This document shows positions 49,484-61,168 of a stretch of 64,000 bases of DNA, in pieces. The position numbers and the translations under genes were made by a program. The notes under the pieces are model-generated. The model did not search any database and was not told where the DNA came from. It was given only the letters and a program-made list of their open reading frames with translations. Origin of the DNA: Apiotrichum sp. Y4204 (taxonomy: Eukaryota > Basidiomycota > Tremellomycetes > Trichosporonales > Trichosporonaceae); assembly GCA_025531455.1 (NCBI GenBank), contig JAMYHL010000054.1, positions 124,001 through 188,000 of the forward strand, given 5' to 3'. Position 1 is the first letter of the stretch. Each line of letters opens with the position of its first letter.

Positions 49484-51423
49484 CGTGGGGGTCGTGGGGG
49501 TCGTGGGCGAGAGGGGTGGTAGCGCGAGGCCGAGATGCGAGATACGGTTGATATCGACGACGTCGCGGTTCGGTTCAGATCGTGCTTGGTCGGTCAAAAG
49601 AGTTGGAACTTTCACAAGGAACCACCCGGATGGAGGATCGGAGACGGAAGCATTAGCGGAGAGGTCACAGATCTCCGCTTATCCAGAGAAATCACGTGAC
49701 ATAGGCAGAATCACCCCCAGGCCTTGTGCAAGATCAGCAGCACCTCGACCTCAAGCGACCCTCAGTGACTGTGTGATGCACAGAGCAAGAGGCCTCAAAC
49801 CTATCCTGGGATACGCTAACGATGTGCGTTGGACTGCAAGGCGTGTTGGAGTTAGTGGAGGAAGCAGGCTATAACCCCTGTCTGGTACCCTTGTGCTTCA
49901 GGGAGCCCAGCAGTGATATCAATGTCTAAGTGCTGCTGACGGCCAAGTGGTGGCGGGTCTGGATGTCATCCTCAGCGCACCCTCCTATCAGTGCCTCTTG
50001 ATTAAGACGCGCATGACCAAACTGTACTTGGGCTGCTCATTCGAGGTCATTGTCTACTACTGCGGTGCATTTCTCCGTGCTCTGAGATTCCCAATGAGGT
50101 GAGGACGGCTATTCTCGAACGATGGTTGCGTATGTCTGCAATAACCATGACCTGACTGTGGCTTCCTTGATTCAGTTAATGAAATGGAAGCGTATACCGT
50201 AGGCAACGTAGCGACAACACGAATGCAAAGGCTGTAACTGTTGGACGTATCTGAGCAGCATTTAGAAGCTGTTCTGCGGCTGGGTTCCTGGCTCGGATTC
50301 AGGCCGCTCCGTCGGTGATGCACCAATACCGATCATTGAGGTCCCAATGTGCCGAAAGAAGATAAGTATAATCACATTGGACATGTGGGGATGACGGAGA
50401 TGGGAGAGGAAATGGTGGCGGGAGATAAGATATGGAACGCCCATGTTGTGTTGTCCGCGCTGACAGCGTTGGACAATCAAATTGCTGCTCTGCTGAAGTG
50501 CCGTGCGTGGATCGCGTTGAACTGCAGCTGCGGTGGAGATCCGAACAATCCGAGTGATGCATCTGCATTGTTTTGACAGGGCTGGTATGGTCTATGGAGC
50601 TCCGGCCTGGCCAGGCTGAGGCACTGAAGCAAGGAATCATGCACCACGAAAACCATGGGTGGGGGAATTCCGATATTATCGGTGTTATAATTATCGCCGA
50701 AGACAAGTGCCACACCTCGTGGCTATGCGGAAAAAGGGCCACGGGAATTTTAAGCAGGGCTCTGGGCCGAAGCCAGCGCTCGCATGCAAAAGTTCATGCT
50801 TGGCTGGTCATCACAGCCAAGTGGAGCAGCCTCGGCCAGGTGCTGAGGCTGGACTCACCGTGCAGGGACGGGCGGCCACTGTGTGGTGGCTGCCGCGGGT
50901 GCTGCTGCTGGTGCCTCCGCTCTGGCTCTGGCACTGGCGCTGGCTGGCAGCTCTGGCAGAGGGAGTGGGATTCGAGTATCAAGTGTGTGCATCGTTTCGA
51001 CTCTCCACCGCAAGATCGTGAGTGTCCCAGGGGGTGACCACCAGCACAACAGCAGCGAGCGCAGCGTGCGCACCGACAGCCAGCAACGATTCCACTGCGG
51101 CGAGGGAACGAACTGCGGAGCCCGTCATGGAGCGCGAGGGCATGCTGGCTGCGCGGATGGAACGGCGTGCTCGTGTGCTTTGTGCTGGTGGTGGCGATGG
51201 TGACGAGGGAAGGATGCTGACGGAGTGTCTCGTCGACTACGATACCGTGCGATTCTCGGTTCTCGATTCTCCCCGCGTTCCCCATCTCTGAACGACTCAC
51301 TCGCGTTGATTTCCCTCCCCCTCCAACAACTTTATCCAACCTCCTCTTCCTCGATTACCTCGCGCGAATCATCAACTCTTCATCGCTCGCCTCTTCATTC
51401 ACTCTTCGGCCACGATACAGAAA
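49484..51423. other. Long divergent intergenic region, uL4m / uS9
   Basis: 1940 bases between two divergent ribosomal-protein genes. No coding frame is convincing. The 51270-51420 part is C/T-rich (TTCCCTCCCCCTCC...), typical of a cytosolic ribosomal-protein leader. Confidence 0.45.
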
Positions 51424-52145
51424 ATGTCGGCCGTTCAGACCTTCGGCAAGAAGAAGACTGCCACCGCAGTGGCTCACGTCACCCCCGGCCGCGGCCTCGT
51501 CCGCCTTAACGGTTCGCCCATCTCGCTCGTCGAGCCGTGAGTGTCGAAAGGGCGACTGCATGTTCGGAGTGGATTGGACGGACTTAATTGGACCAGTAGA
51601 GGATGGTTTGGACTCGGAGGGAAGAACGGGGCTGGGCGCAACAACAAGCAGAACAAGCTTGGTGCGGACTGGGGCATCGGTATCCTGGTCGCCTGGTGGA
51701 CAATGATCCTAGCGGCCGATATCGCTTCCCGTCGGTTCCTGCGTGTTCCGTTGTCTTGAGAGGTCCACAGACGTCCAATTCATCTCAAACACAGCCGAAT
51801 GACCAAAATATTTGAACTGCAGACTAATCCCACAGCGCGACCCTCCGCTACAAGGTCTACGAGCCTATCCTCGTTGTCGGCTCTGAGCGGTTCGCCAACA
51901 TCGACATCCGCCTCCGTGTCAAGGGTGGTGGCCACGTCTCGCAGCTCTACGCTCTCCGCCAGGCTATCGCCAAGGGTGTTGTTGCCTTCTACGCCAAGAA
52001 CGAGGACGCCGCCTCGGCTCTTGAGCTCAAGAAGACCCTCATCGCCTACGACCGTACCCTCCTCGTCGCCGACCCCCGTCGCGCCGAGCCCAAGAAGTTC
52101 GGTGGTCGTGGTGCCCGCGCTCGTCGCCAGAAGTCGTACCGTTAA
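51424..52145 (+). CDS. RPS16: 40S ribosomal protein uS9 (S16)
   Basis: Two exons: 51424-51536 and 51836-52145; 140 residues, matching eukaryotic S16 almost exactly in length. Small-subunit head protein whose C-terminal tail reaches the P-site tRNA. Signature parts: [74 protein letters not shown] and the tail [11 protein letters not shown]. The codons are the most biased in the window, as expected for high expression. The single intron (299 nt) is long and sits after codon 37; I looked for a box C/D snoRNA inside and saw no convincing C/D pair. Confidence 0.98.
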
Positions 52146-53605
52146 ATACTCTCTCTATACAGAAGTCTACTTCTTGTACGTCCTGCTCGCCCAGGTCGCG
52201 GCAGGATGTGGGGAGTGGATGGGTGTTTATCGCAGCATTGGGGTATGTACATCATGACCTGCACCATATGGGTGCATTCGATCTGCTAGAAAAGTTGCGT
52301 ACAGCGACATGGAATCGTGGGGACCCGGAGATGAGACGTGTACCATGCAAGTGGTACGGGAATGTTTGCGCGTGGCTAGACGAGCTTTGAGTGGATAGAG
52401 ACGCAGTGCAGCAGCAGCAGTGTACGTGCCTCCCAGCACCTATGGCATGTTGCATGGTTCCAGACCGTCCTGAACCCGCTCATGCTGCTCGGCCTACCCC
52501 CTTCATGTTCCCCATGTGCGGCATGATCGTGAGCCGGTGATGCAGTGAGCTGGCCACCGAAGCAAAGCGCCAAAATTGGGCAGGAGCGGACCTCGCGCAC
52601 AGCATGCAGCATCACACCTCGACGACGGAATCAAACCCACGTGTACCGCGCTGAAGACTTGTTAATTGTTAAACTGTTATAATCGGACGATCGCCTGTTA
52701 TATCTACCTTGGTATTACAACTTGTTGAATAGGAACCGGAGATGGCTGGCTGAGGTGCCCACTTGAAGGGGAACGCGTCGTCCGCCTCCCTGATGCGTCG
52801 CGCTCAATTATACGGTCTAGCGCTGGCGAGCTGGCGACTTGTGTATGTTGGTGGTGCCTTGGAAACAACATCCAATGATGGTGGAGAGTGCCCAAGTGCA
52901 GGCAAAATGCATACAGACAAGCATACACATGGATGGATGGATGGTCAACAACAACAAATGCGCACAACCACAACCGCTTCTTTCGCCATCATCCCTTGAC
53001 TCACCCATTACAGCTCACACATCACGCACAGCTCTAACACAGTGCTGTCGCACATAACGCAGTTCTGGACACACAGGACTGAAACAACATCACGGATCAC
53101 GGAGGGCGTCCCTCAATCCACGCTCGTGAGACCGCGCACAGACCAGCCAGGTCTCTTACTTGTGCCCTTGCTGTTGCACCGGTCCCTTTTGCACTTCATC
53201 CACTCGATCCTCTTCAAAGGCAAAGCAACCAAAACAAAAGAGAATCGGCCCGCACTGTCACACACGAAGCTCACATTATCACAAACGCTGTGCGCTGTAC
53301 CAATGTTCGGCAACTGTTGAGACTTTGAACATTTTGCTCATATCCAACAACAAACAAACCAATCACCAGTCAGATCATCCTCATCTGATCTTCTGATCTT
53401 CGACTCATCATCGTTGCGCGCCGATTAAACAGTACAACGACGTTCTTGGGTTCTTCGACACCTCGACAACGTCGCCTTCTGATTATTGGGTATCCGCAGC
53501 CTTCTGGACGACATTCGCAAGTCAACTTTCACCAACTTCATCTGCCCATCCTGTTCCTTTGTCCGCCTTCCCTCCATCTATCCAGTCGACATCTAGACAA
53601 CAACC
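52146..53605. other. Intergenic, SUN gene promoter/leader
   Basis: 1460 bases between two plus-strand genes. A GGAT repeat at about 52929-52943 is followed by a CAA-rich run. One ACGCGT occurs at 52773-52778. The 53380-53605 part is C/T-rich. No gene. Confidence 0.45.
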
Positions 53606-56378
53606 ATGCCTCCTCGCCATCGCCGTGATGGGAGTGTCGCCAGCATAAGCTCGCAGAACGCGTTTGCTCCGAACACCAGCACGGACCAGTGAGTGTCAAC
53701 ACGACCCAAGGCGTTGTTGTTGTGGTCGGCACCATGGCTTGGGCGCACAGGTGGACATAGCAGCTGACACTGCTTTCCTTTGTTCTTTTGACACAGCTCG
53801 ATGCGAGTATCCCAATCTTTCAACGCGAGCTTTACGTCTACGACGTTCAACACCAGCACATCAGTCAAGTACGTGTCACCGCTCGGCTTCCTCGAGTTTG
53901 ATTGCATCGTCGACCTGGAATGTGTACTGACGATACCAGTAGGGGAAATGGCATGCTAGCAGCGGGTGGCGTGGCTGGCTACCCCTCACGTCGTTCCCCT
54001 CATCCGCCATCTGTCTCTCAAAACTCTGCTGCTCGTCGCTCAGCAGCTGCAGACCAGGTTGCGAACTCTGCTAAAGGCAACGGACCTGTGAGCTACTATC
54101 TTACAGCGACTGAGGACGACGCCTTCAGCTCAAGTCGCCGTTCTGTGCGGTCGCCGGCCGGAAGTCAGGCGTCTGAGGACGACTCCTACACATCTGAGGA
54201 CGCATTCGTGACGAACAGGCAGGGCGGACCTGCTGGTTCGTCGCAGCATGCGGCCGTTCGTGCTCGCGGCGCAGGCAACGCTATGCATGACGAGGAGGCA
54301 TGGCGACCCAATAACAACGATTCGGACGGCGACTCTGGAGCTGGGGATGAGGCTCCCAAACTTCGCACGCTTCCTGCCCGTGAGGGTCGCGGAGTGCGTC
54401 GGATGTCTGGCATTGCGTCCAGGACGCCTAGGCAGACCTCTGTCCTTCCGGATACCGCCACACCTACTATGTCGCGCGGCGACGGCGATCACATCCCGTT
54501 GCATCCTGTCATTCCAGAGGACCCAGATACTCCGACACCGAATGTCCGTGTTACCGACTCAATACGCGGGGTTAGCCAGGGTCCTGCTTCTCCGCGTCGC
54601 GGACGATCAACTTCTCGGCGAGCGATGGCTGATATTAGCGGGACAATTGCGGGGCTTCTGGTGCCGGACACTTGGTGGACGTCGATCAAGTACCGTGTAC
54701 GAAAGGCCTCCAAGTGGTATGAACGGCAGGCCGCTTGGTTGAAGGCCCTGTTGGGGTTGCTCGTTATCGGGATGCTGGCCTCAACGTGGGCCAGGATTGC
54801 ATTGGGTATGTCGCCGACATATCTCGCCCCAACCGAAATCCCCGCATCAATGGAAGATCTTGCCGGACGATTGGTCAATATGGAGGGTCATTTGCAAAGC
54901 CTGACGAAGAAGGTCAACATGGAAAGGCGCGAGACGACCGTCGACCTCCGCGATCTCCGCGAGACGGTGAACAGACTCAAGATCGACTTCAAAAATGTGG
55001 CTGCCGTTAGCAGCAATCATGACAGTGCTATCAAGAGTCTCGAAAGCGATCTCGCCTCCCTCAAGGACCGTGTAATCATCGTTGAACGTGATATCCGCGC
55101 TTCGCTTGATGATGGTCGTATCAAATCCGCACTGGAGCGTATCCTCCCTCGCCACGTACCAGTCCGCTATGAGAACGGCAAGATGACTGTGGACCCTCAC
55201 TTCTATGCTGAGCTCAAGAAGCTCTTCATCGGCTCCGGTGAGGTGGAGGAAACGGTTCGTAAGATGATCTCCGGCGGTGTTCAAACTCCGAAGGACCAGT
55301 GGAGTGTGAACAAGTATGAGCGCGAACTGGAAGCATGGTCCGACCGTATGTTTGAGCGTTGGACTCGGGATTCCAAGTACGTCGAGCGTGCCGAGTTCAT
55401 CGACGTCCTGCACAAGGAGCTTGATAGCTTGAGGAACAATGTCAAGGTGTCACCGGGCACCTTGTCTCGTGCACCTGTTACTATCAAGACTGCCAAGGGC
55501 GAAGATGTTACCTCCGCGCTCCAGGCCCTTATCGATGCCGCGCTCGTCAAGTACAGCAAGGATACGATTGCATTGCGCGACTACGCGCTGTTCTCGTCCG
55601 GTGCTCGTGTCATTCCTGGCTCAACCTCGCCGACACTCGTTCTCAAAGAACCGACATCCTTTGCCCGTTGGGTTCGTGGCGAAAAATCAGTGGAAGGACG
55701 CCAGCCGGCGACGGCTCTGCATCCCGACAACTCTGTCGGGAATTGTTGGCCATTCGCCACCGACAAAGGCACACTGTCTATCATGCTCGCCCGTCAGGTT
55801 AAGGTAACTTCTGTTACTGTTGAGCATGCCGCGCACGAGCTGTCCTTCGACGTCGCTTCCGCTCCCAAACGCTTCGAAGTGGTAAGTTGAATGTTTTTGA
55901 GGAGACGCTGACCACCGTCCGCAGTGGATGTCTGTTGAGGGACAGGAGAATCAGGCCAAGGCCAAGGAGTACCTCGAGCGCCGGGCAACTATGGACGACC
56001 TTCCAGCAACGTACGTGATTGTTTACGCTTGATCGAATTAACCTCCTTTCAGGGCGATCAGTCTCGACGAGACTCCCGAGCGGCTCCTCCTTACGTCCTT
56101 CGACTACGATGCCATTTCAACAGATCCCATACAAACGTTCCCCGTTCCCGTGGACCTGATCGAGCTGGGGATCCAGACCCAGGCCGTTCTGTTCAAGATC
56201 CAGTCCAACTGGGGCGGCGACTTTACGTGCCTTTACCGCGTACGTACCCTGTTTCATGATATCCTGGTCCCTCGCTGACGTTGTTCAGGTGCGCGTTCAT
56301 GGTGAGGAGGTTCCGCCGGAACCGTCTCAAGCAGGAAGCGGAGGCCATCCTGAGGAGCACGACAAAGTGGAGCTTTGA
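53606..56378 (+). CDS. SUN-domain inner nuclear membrane protein (Sad1-like)
   Basis: Six exons: 53606-53688, 53797-53868, 53940-55881, 55925-56010, 56053-56239, 56289-56378; 819 residues. SUN proteins span the inner nuclear membrane and bind KASH proteins to form the LINC bridge between nucleus and cytoskeleton. Residues 1-300 are Ser/Arg-rich nucleoplasmic sequence. One membrane helix lies at about 317-340 (WLKALLGLLVIGMLASTW). A coiled-coil-like stretch of heptads follows (about 355-440). The SUN domain occupies the last about 240 residues: LHPDNSVGNCWPFATDKGTL, VTSVTVEHAAHEL, and after three short introns ERLLLTSFDYDAI, IQSNWGGDFTCLYRVRVHGE. The protein ends shortly after the domain, as usual. 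Sad1 also ties centromeres and spindle poles to the envelope in fission yeast; here that is inference. Confidence 0.93.
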
Positions 56379-59300
56379 TTGTCTAGATATGAGAAGGTAT
56401 CTCACTGTTCGAGGAGGAGATACAGACATCCAGAGAGTTAGTGGTTGCGATGATACGTGTATTTGATTTGTTCCTCTTGATGAACAGCAAGTACCCGCAA
56501 GACCAACTGTCTGGCGCCCAAAACGGAGAGTTCTACTGATTAAGATTTCATTAACAGTATCTGGGGTTCCTCAACTCAGCAACCCAATAAAAGGAGCAAC
56601 CCGCATTGTACTGCCCTCGGTAGCGCTGACGCGTCTTGCGTAGACTAAACTATGGCGTGACGACGCGTCCAGGACTCGGTCAGGTACTATCATGCTTCGA
56701 GGCGTGGGTACTCCCCGAACGTGAATTCGCACGCGTAAAAGGGACGAAGGGCATATGATTCGGGTTGGGGAACCGAGCTGATGTCCACGTTTGGGACGCG
56801 TGTGCCTCACGGAAATTATCATTGACGGTGGGGCACAAGCGGCGCAGGTGGACGTGACTGTGGCGCACCGAGGCCCTAGTCAGAACCTCAGCATCGTGCC
56901 TTTTGCCTGACTGTCGCCCTGCAGTCCGGCGACTCGCTACTCGATACGAGTACATACACCTCGACCGCCCACGAAGACAAGTCACTGGCATATCGGTGGT
57001 GTGCGGATGACGACACGACAGGTCTGGAGCTAAATGCAGACGCCGGACACTCGATCGGAGCTTGAGCAAGTCCGGCCGTGACAGACTCTGCTGCGCTGCT
57101 TGCTGCTTGCCAGTCGCGAGGCTTCATTCTTCCGAACAAGCAAGCAGCTGCACGCTTCGGAGCTCGAGTACACTTCTGGCTGACAGATCCACCAAAGCTG
57201 AAGCTCTCGAGGCTGTACAGAGTTGGTGGGGCCAGACCTGCAATGTACGATGCACAATCCTTCTGTGGAAGGCACAATTCCTCGGGCATGGCTCCACGCA
57301 CCGCGCTGCATGCGCAGGCCCGGTGGAGGGCGCGCCGGGCAATCGCGCAGTACGCAGCACAACAGTCGAACACGAAGCGACGTCGCGCATCCCATGACCC
57401 GTGAGGGATCTGCTGCTTCTTCTTCTTCTTCTGCAACAAGCTCAGCGTTCCATGCGCCTCAATGCTGTGCCTTGATGCTCATGCTCCATGCGCAAGAGGC
57501 GCTGCCACATGGGGATGGATGGGTGGCGTCGCGTGACCCGTGACTCGAAGGTCATGCAAAGGCCGCTCTGGTCGCTGGTACTGTAGCTCATGACCTGCGC
57601 GTCTGAAGAATGGTATTTTGGCGACTTAAGGCAAGTTTTACCCCTCGTGCAGGATATCACCAGCTCGATATCAGCCTGAACATGAGTGGCCTGGCCAGGT
57701 TGACCTGCCCTCAACCCCTCCTGCCCTCGACCCCTCAGGAACGTCGTACTCCATATCTGGCAGCCACTTTGACGCGTGATATTACGGCAGGTGTCACGGC
57801 ACGCCTGCCTCGGGCGTCACGATCGAGGGATCGAGAACGGGGGGATATAGAAGAACAAGAAGACATACGAGAATTCAAAATAAGTACAATAAAATCAATG
57901 GGAAAGTCACTGACCGTAAATCATCCAGATCTGAGTCGGTTTGTCGCCGCCTGACACATACTCTTGCACACCTCGGACAGAAGGTAACCTTGATTTGCCA
58001 GCAAGGGGGGGTGGCCTAAGCATTCAATGCAGTTGAGTCGGAGGCTTCGGGAACTGAAGGCGACGACGAGTATGTGTATGTACCTTGTCGCCTGTAACGG
58101 CGCCAGGTGACATGCAGACTAAAGAGACAGAGCTATTGACTACCTGACGCCACAGGCTCTGTCATGCGGTGGCTTGAGGCATCACTACTCTCCAGCAAAG
58201 CCACACTCCCAGTCCAGCTGTGTTGGCGAGAAGTCGGCATAGCCTTGCCTCACCATGCGCCAAGGAGACGAAGATGCCGCACTGAAAATAACTTGCACGC
58301 TTTTGAAATGAACTGGGACCGGCATGTATCCCCCCCACACCGCACTGCATGTGAAGTTAAGGCTGTCCTGGACAAGGGCGCCTGGGTGGTCACCGGACGA
58401 AGTTTGAGATCAACGGGGCGGCACGGCATACCTCGAATCACACAGATTGGGACCAGGTTGGGGGTGCGGTGCAAGCTGGTCCAACAAGCTTCAACAAGAT
58501 CAGCAAGCTCAGCATCGTCGGTGACAATGACAAGAACAGAGTATGACAGAATTAGCGTTTGTGTGGCAGAGGCGACCGGACCTTCCGGCGCGGGCCGGCC
58601 CGACAGCGATCGCATGTCCCTTTGGACAGCGCTTGACGACTGGGCCGTGGGCGATGGAGGGACGTGGCGCCGAGGCCGCGGGGAATCCGGCAAGCTCGCG
58701 CTGAGAGGCAGTGAGCCAAATGCACAGACTTGGGAATGACATCTACCAAAGTTGGATCAAGGTTTGTGGGCTGTCCGGGGGACACGGAGAGACAAGAGGA
58801 GGCTGGGGCACCTGAACCGCCGATATGGTTGAGCGTTATGGACGACCGATTGCATGCCCTCAAGGAACGAACTCTTGACATGTTTGCTATTGTACCCCAT
58901 CCTCGAGCGCGCTGCGTGAGCGACAGACTGCAGGCACGGCCATCGACAGCAAAGGCACCGAGGCCACCAAAAGTGGCTAGGAAAGGTACTGCGGTTCCAC
59001 AGTCCTGCAAGCGTCGGAGTAGAGGCACACAGAGTTGCAGAGAAGAGGCGGGGAGGGGCTTTGGGAGCTACAGGCATGCGGGGCTGCTGAGCGGGCTCAG
59101 GCGCACTGCTCTCGGCCCCAGGCTTTGTGGAGTCCATGTTATGAGTTACAGTTGGAGCATGATCGAGACCGAGATCGTTGCAGGTCGGCAACCCCGCGGC
59201 ATGGAAGGAGCTCGGAACGCATAGTTCGTTTGGGCAATGATAGTTTGATGGGCAAGGCTCGCGTCGTCAAAAGTCAGTCGGTAACTGCATCGCTTCGTCG

Positions 59301-59650
59301 ATCGTGATCACATCATTATGTGGTTTGCGGACATGCATATGATAAACGTACACGAGTGGCTGGGGCTATGCTGCAACCCCCGAGTGACCTATACAATTGA
59401 GAGAGAAGAAGAGAGGAAGAAACATAAGAAGACAACCTGCGACCACAGACTTGATTGTTCGGTGGAATCTATCTGGGTGTTATGCAATTGGGGATGCGTG
59501 ACGCATCGAGAAGAGTTGAGTGAGAGCAGAGAAGGGGAGTGAGAGGGAAACGCTATTCTAAACGACATGATAAATGAAGGCATGAGACATTGTTCATTGT
59601 CCAAAACGAGTTGCAAGGATTCGATTGTTCGGTTTCGTCTCGTGATACGT
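56379..59650. other. 3.3-kb region without a supported gene
   Basis: Between the SUN gene and the Zn2Cys6 gene, which converge. Several open frames of 100-190 codons exist on both strands (for example 56888-57439 minus, 58164-58739 plus), but none shows a domain, codon bias or splice continuity like the real genes. A TTC run is at about 57416-57431. A fast-evolving gene or noncoding transcript cannot be excluded. Confidence 0.4.
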
Positions 59651-61168
59651 TTACACGTTAACGAAGGTAGCGGTGGCCTGCTCCTGCTGGGCGGCAAAGT
59701 GGCCGGTCATGTTGACAGCGTTGGCGTTCATGGCGACATTGCCGGTGGGCGTGAGAGAGAGCGTGGGGGAAAAGGTCGTGGCAGGGGAAACAGGAGTGTA
59801 GGGGTAGTCGACGGACGAGCTGGTGGTGGGTGCGCTCGAGTCCATCTCGGGAGTGTATGACAGGAGCGGGGAGCGCTCACCAGTGGCAGAGGCGGCGCCA
59901 CTAACAGGGGTGGTGGTGCCAACCGTTGGGGGCATGGAAAAGAAGCTCACGTCCGTGCGCATACCGTTTGCTGATGCCGGCGGCCGGGGCACAGCCAGGT
60001 ACTCGGCCGTCGGGGTCGGGAGGTTTGGGACGACAGTCCAGTTTGGCGGCAGGTAAGCTCCCTCCTCGGTCACGGCCGCGAGGCGCGGTACCTCGGTGGT
60101 CGAGAACGATTTTGCGGGCGCGTGCGGAATGTACTGCGAAGTCGAGCCCTCGGGAAGCGAGTGGCGCCGCGAACCAGTCTTGGATGACGAGTCGGGGGTG
60201 CCAGCCCCGGACGAAGAAGCAGAATTCGCGTTGTTGACTTTGCTGTTGGGAAGAGTGGATGCGACTGTTGGAGGCGCAGAAGTGGGACCGGCGGTGCCGC
60301 TTACGCTGGCATTGACCTGGGGCTTGTTGGGTCCCCTCTGGCGAACCGCAGTGGAAAACTCGCACACGAAGCGGCGCTTTGTGCACCTGTTGCAAGGGTT
60401 GCCGCCGAAGCACTGCACGAGTTAGTCACTGATCCACTAATTCACAGGTGACATTGATGAATGGAGCCACTCGTAAGCCACAAGAGCACAGGTCCCACTG
60501 TGTGGCAAAGATGAGGAATGTCAACTCACGCGTGCTTTGCGGATCCGACAACGTTCGCATGCCTGGGCGGACCGCGTGCGCTTCTTAATCTCTGTCGGAG
60601 TTTGGCCGTCGGCTCCGAGGATGAGATGGCCGTGAGGTCCGGTCTTGATGCCTAGACCTGGCCCACCGAACATGCCTCCGCGGTGGCCGGAGTAGACGGG
60701 GTGGTGGAAGCCAAGGGCATCACCACCCATGTCGTGGTGACGGAGGGGCACAGTGGAGAAGACCTCGCCAGCCGCCGTCATGGCACCTTCGTGGCCGAGG
60801 ATGGGAGACGGTTGGTGGTAGCCGTAGGAGAAGGTAGGGTCCATCTGGTTCATGGGCGAGAGAGCGAGGGCGTTGAGCGAACCCCATGGCTGTGTGGGAG
60901 TGAAGCCTCCGGACGAGACTAGCGGGGAGCTGAACTGAGACGGCGTGGTGGTTGGCGGGGTAACAAGGCCATAAGTCGTGAGCTCCGGAACGGGGCTCCG
61001 GTACGCGCTCGAGTGCGGCGGGGTCGGTGTCGGGTAGTTGAACTGACCGTGGTGCATGGAGACTGGGGTGGTGGTGCCAGTGTTGCGGTACATGTTGCGG
61101 CCTTGAGTTGGGGAGAGGTTGAGAGGGTACTGACCCGACGAGGAGGGATAAGACTGGGCAGACATCAT
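59651..61168 (-). CDS. Zn2Cys6 fungal transcription factor
   Basis: Two exons (minus): 61168-60530 and 60412-59651; 466 residues. Fungal-specific DNA-binding regulator. The binuclear zinc cluster spans the intron: CERCRIRKAR + CFGGNPCNRC + TKRRFVCEF, that is C-x2-C-x6-C-x5-C-x2-C-x6-C, complete, preceded by a basic EIKKRTRSAQ arm. The cluster lies at about residues 204-231, in the middle of the protein and not at the N-terminus. The first 190 residues are rich in Gly, Pro, Ser, Tyr and His (low complexity), and the C-terminal 230 are Ser/Thr/Pro-rich with no fungal_trans middle-homology region. So activation and dimerisation parts cannot be assigned. Target genes unknown. An in-frame ATG at 61267 is possible but gives an odd N-terminus. 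Confidence 0.88.

Noticed and set aside
51537..51835. snoRNA inside the long RPS16 intron
   Set aside because: A partial ATGAT-like box is visible but no paired D box (CTGA) and no terminal stem.
52773..52778. Single ACGCGT upstream of the SUN gene
   Set aside because: One isolated box more than 800 bases from the start is expected by chance in GC-rich DNA.
56888..57439. 183-codon minus-strand frame starting MLQKKKKKQQ
   Set aside because: No domain, no codon bias, Cys/Ala/Ser-rich composition like random translation of GC-rich DNA.
58164..58739. 191-codon plus-strand frame
   Set aside because: Composition and lack of any motif look like chance; an equally long frame exists on the opposite strand.
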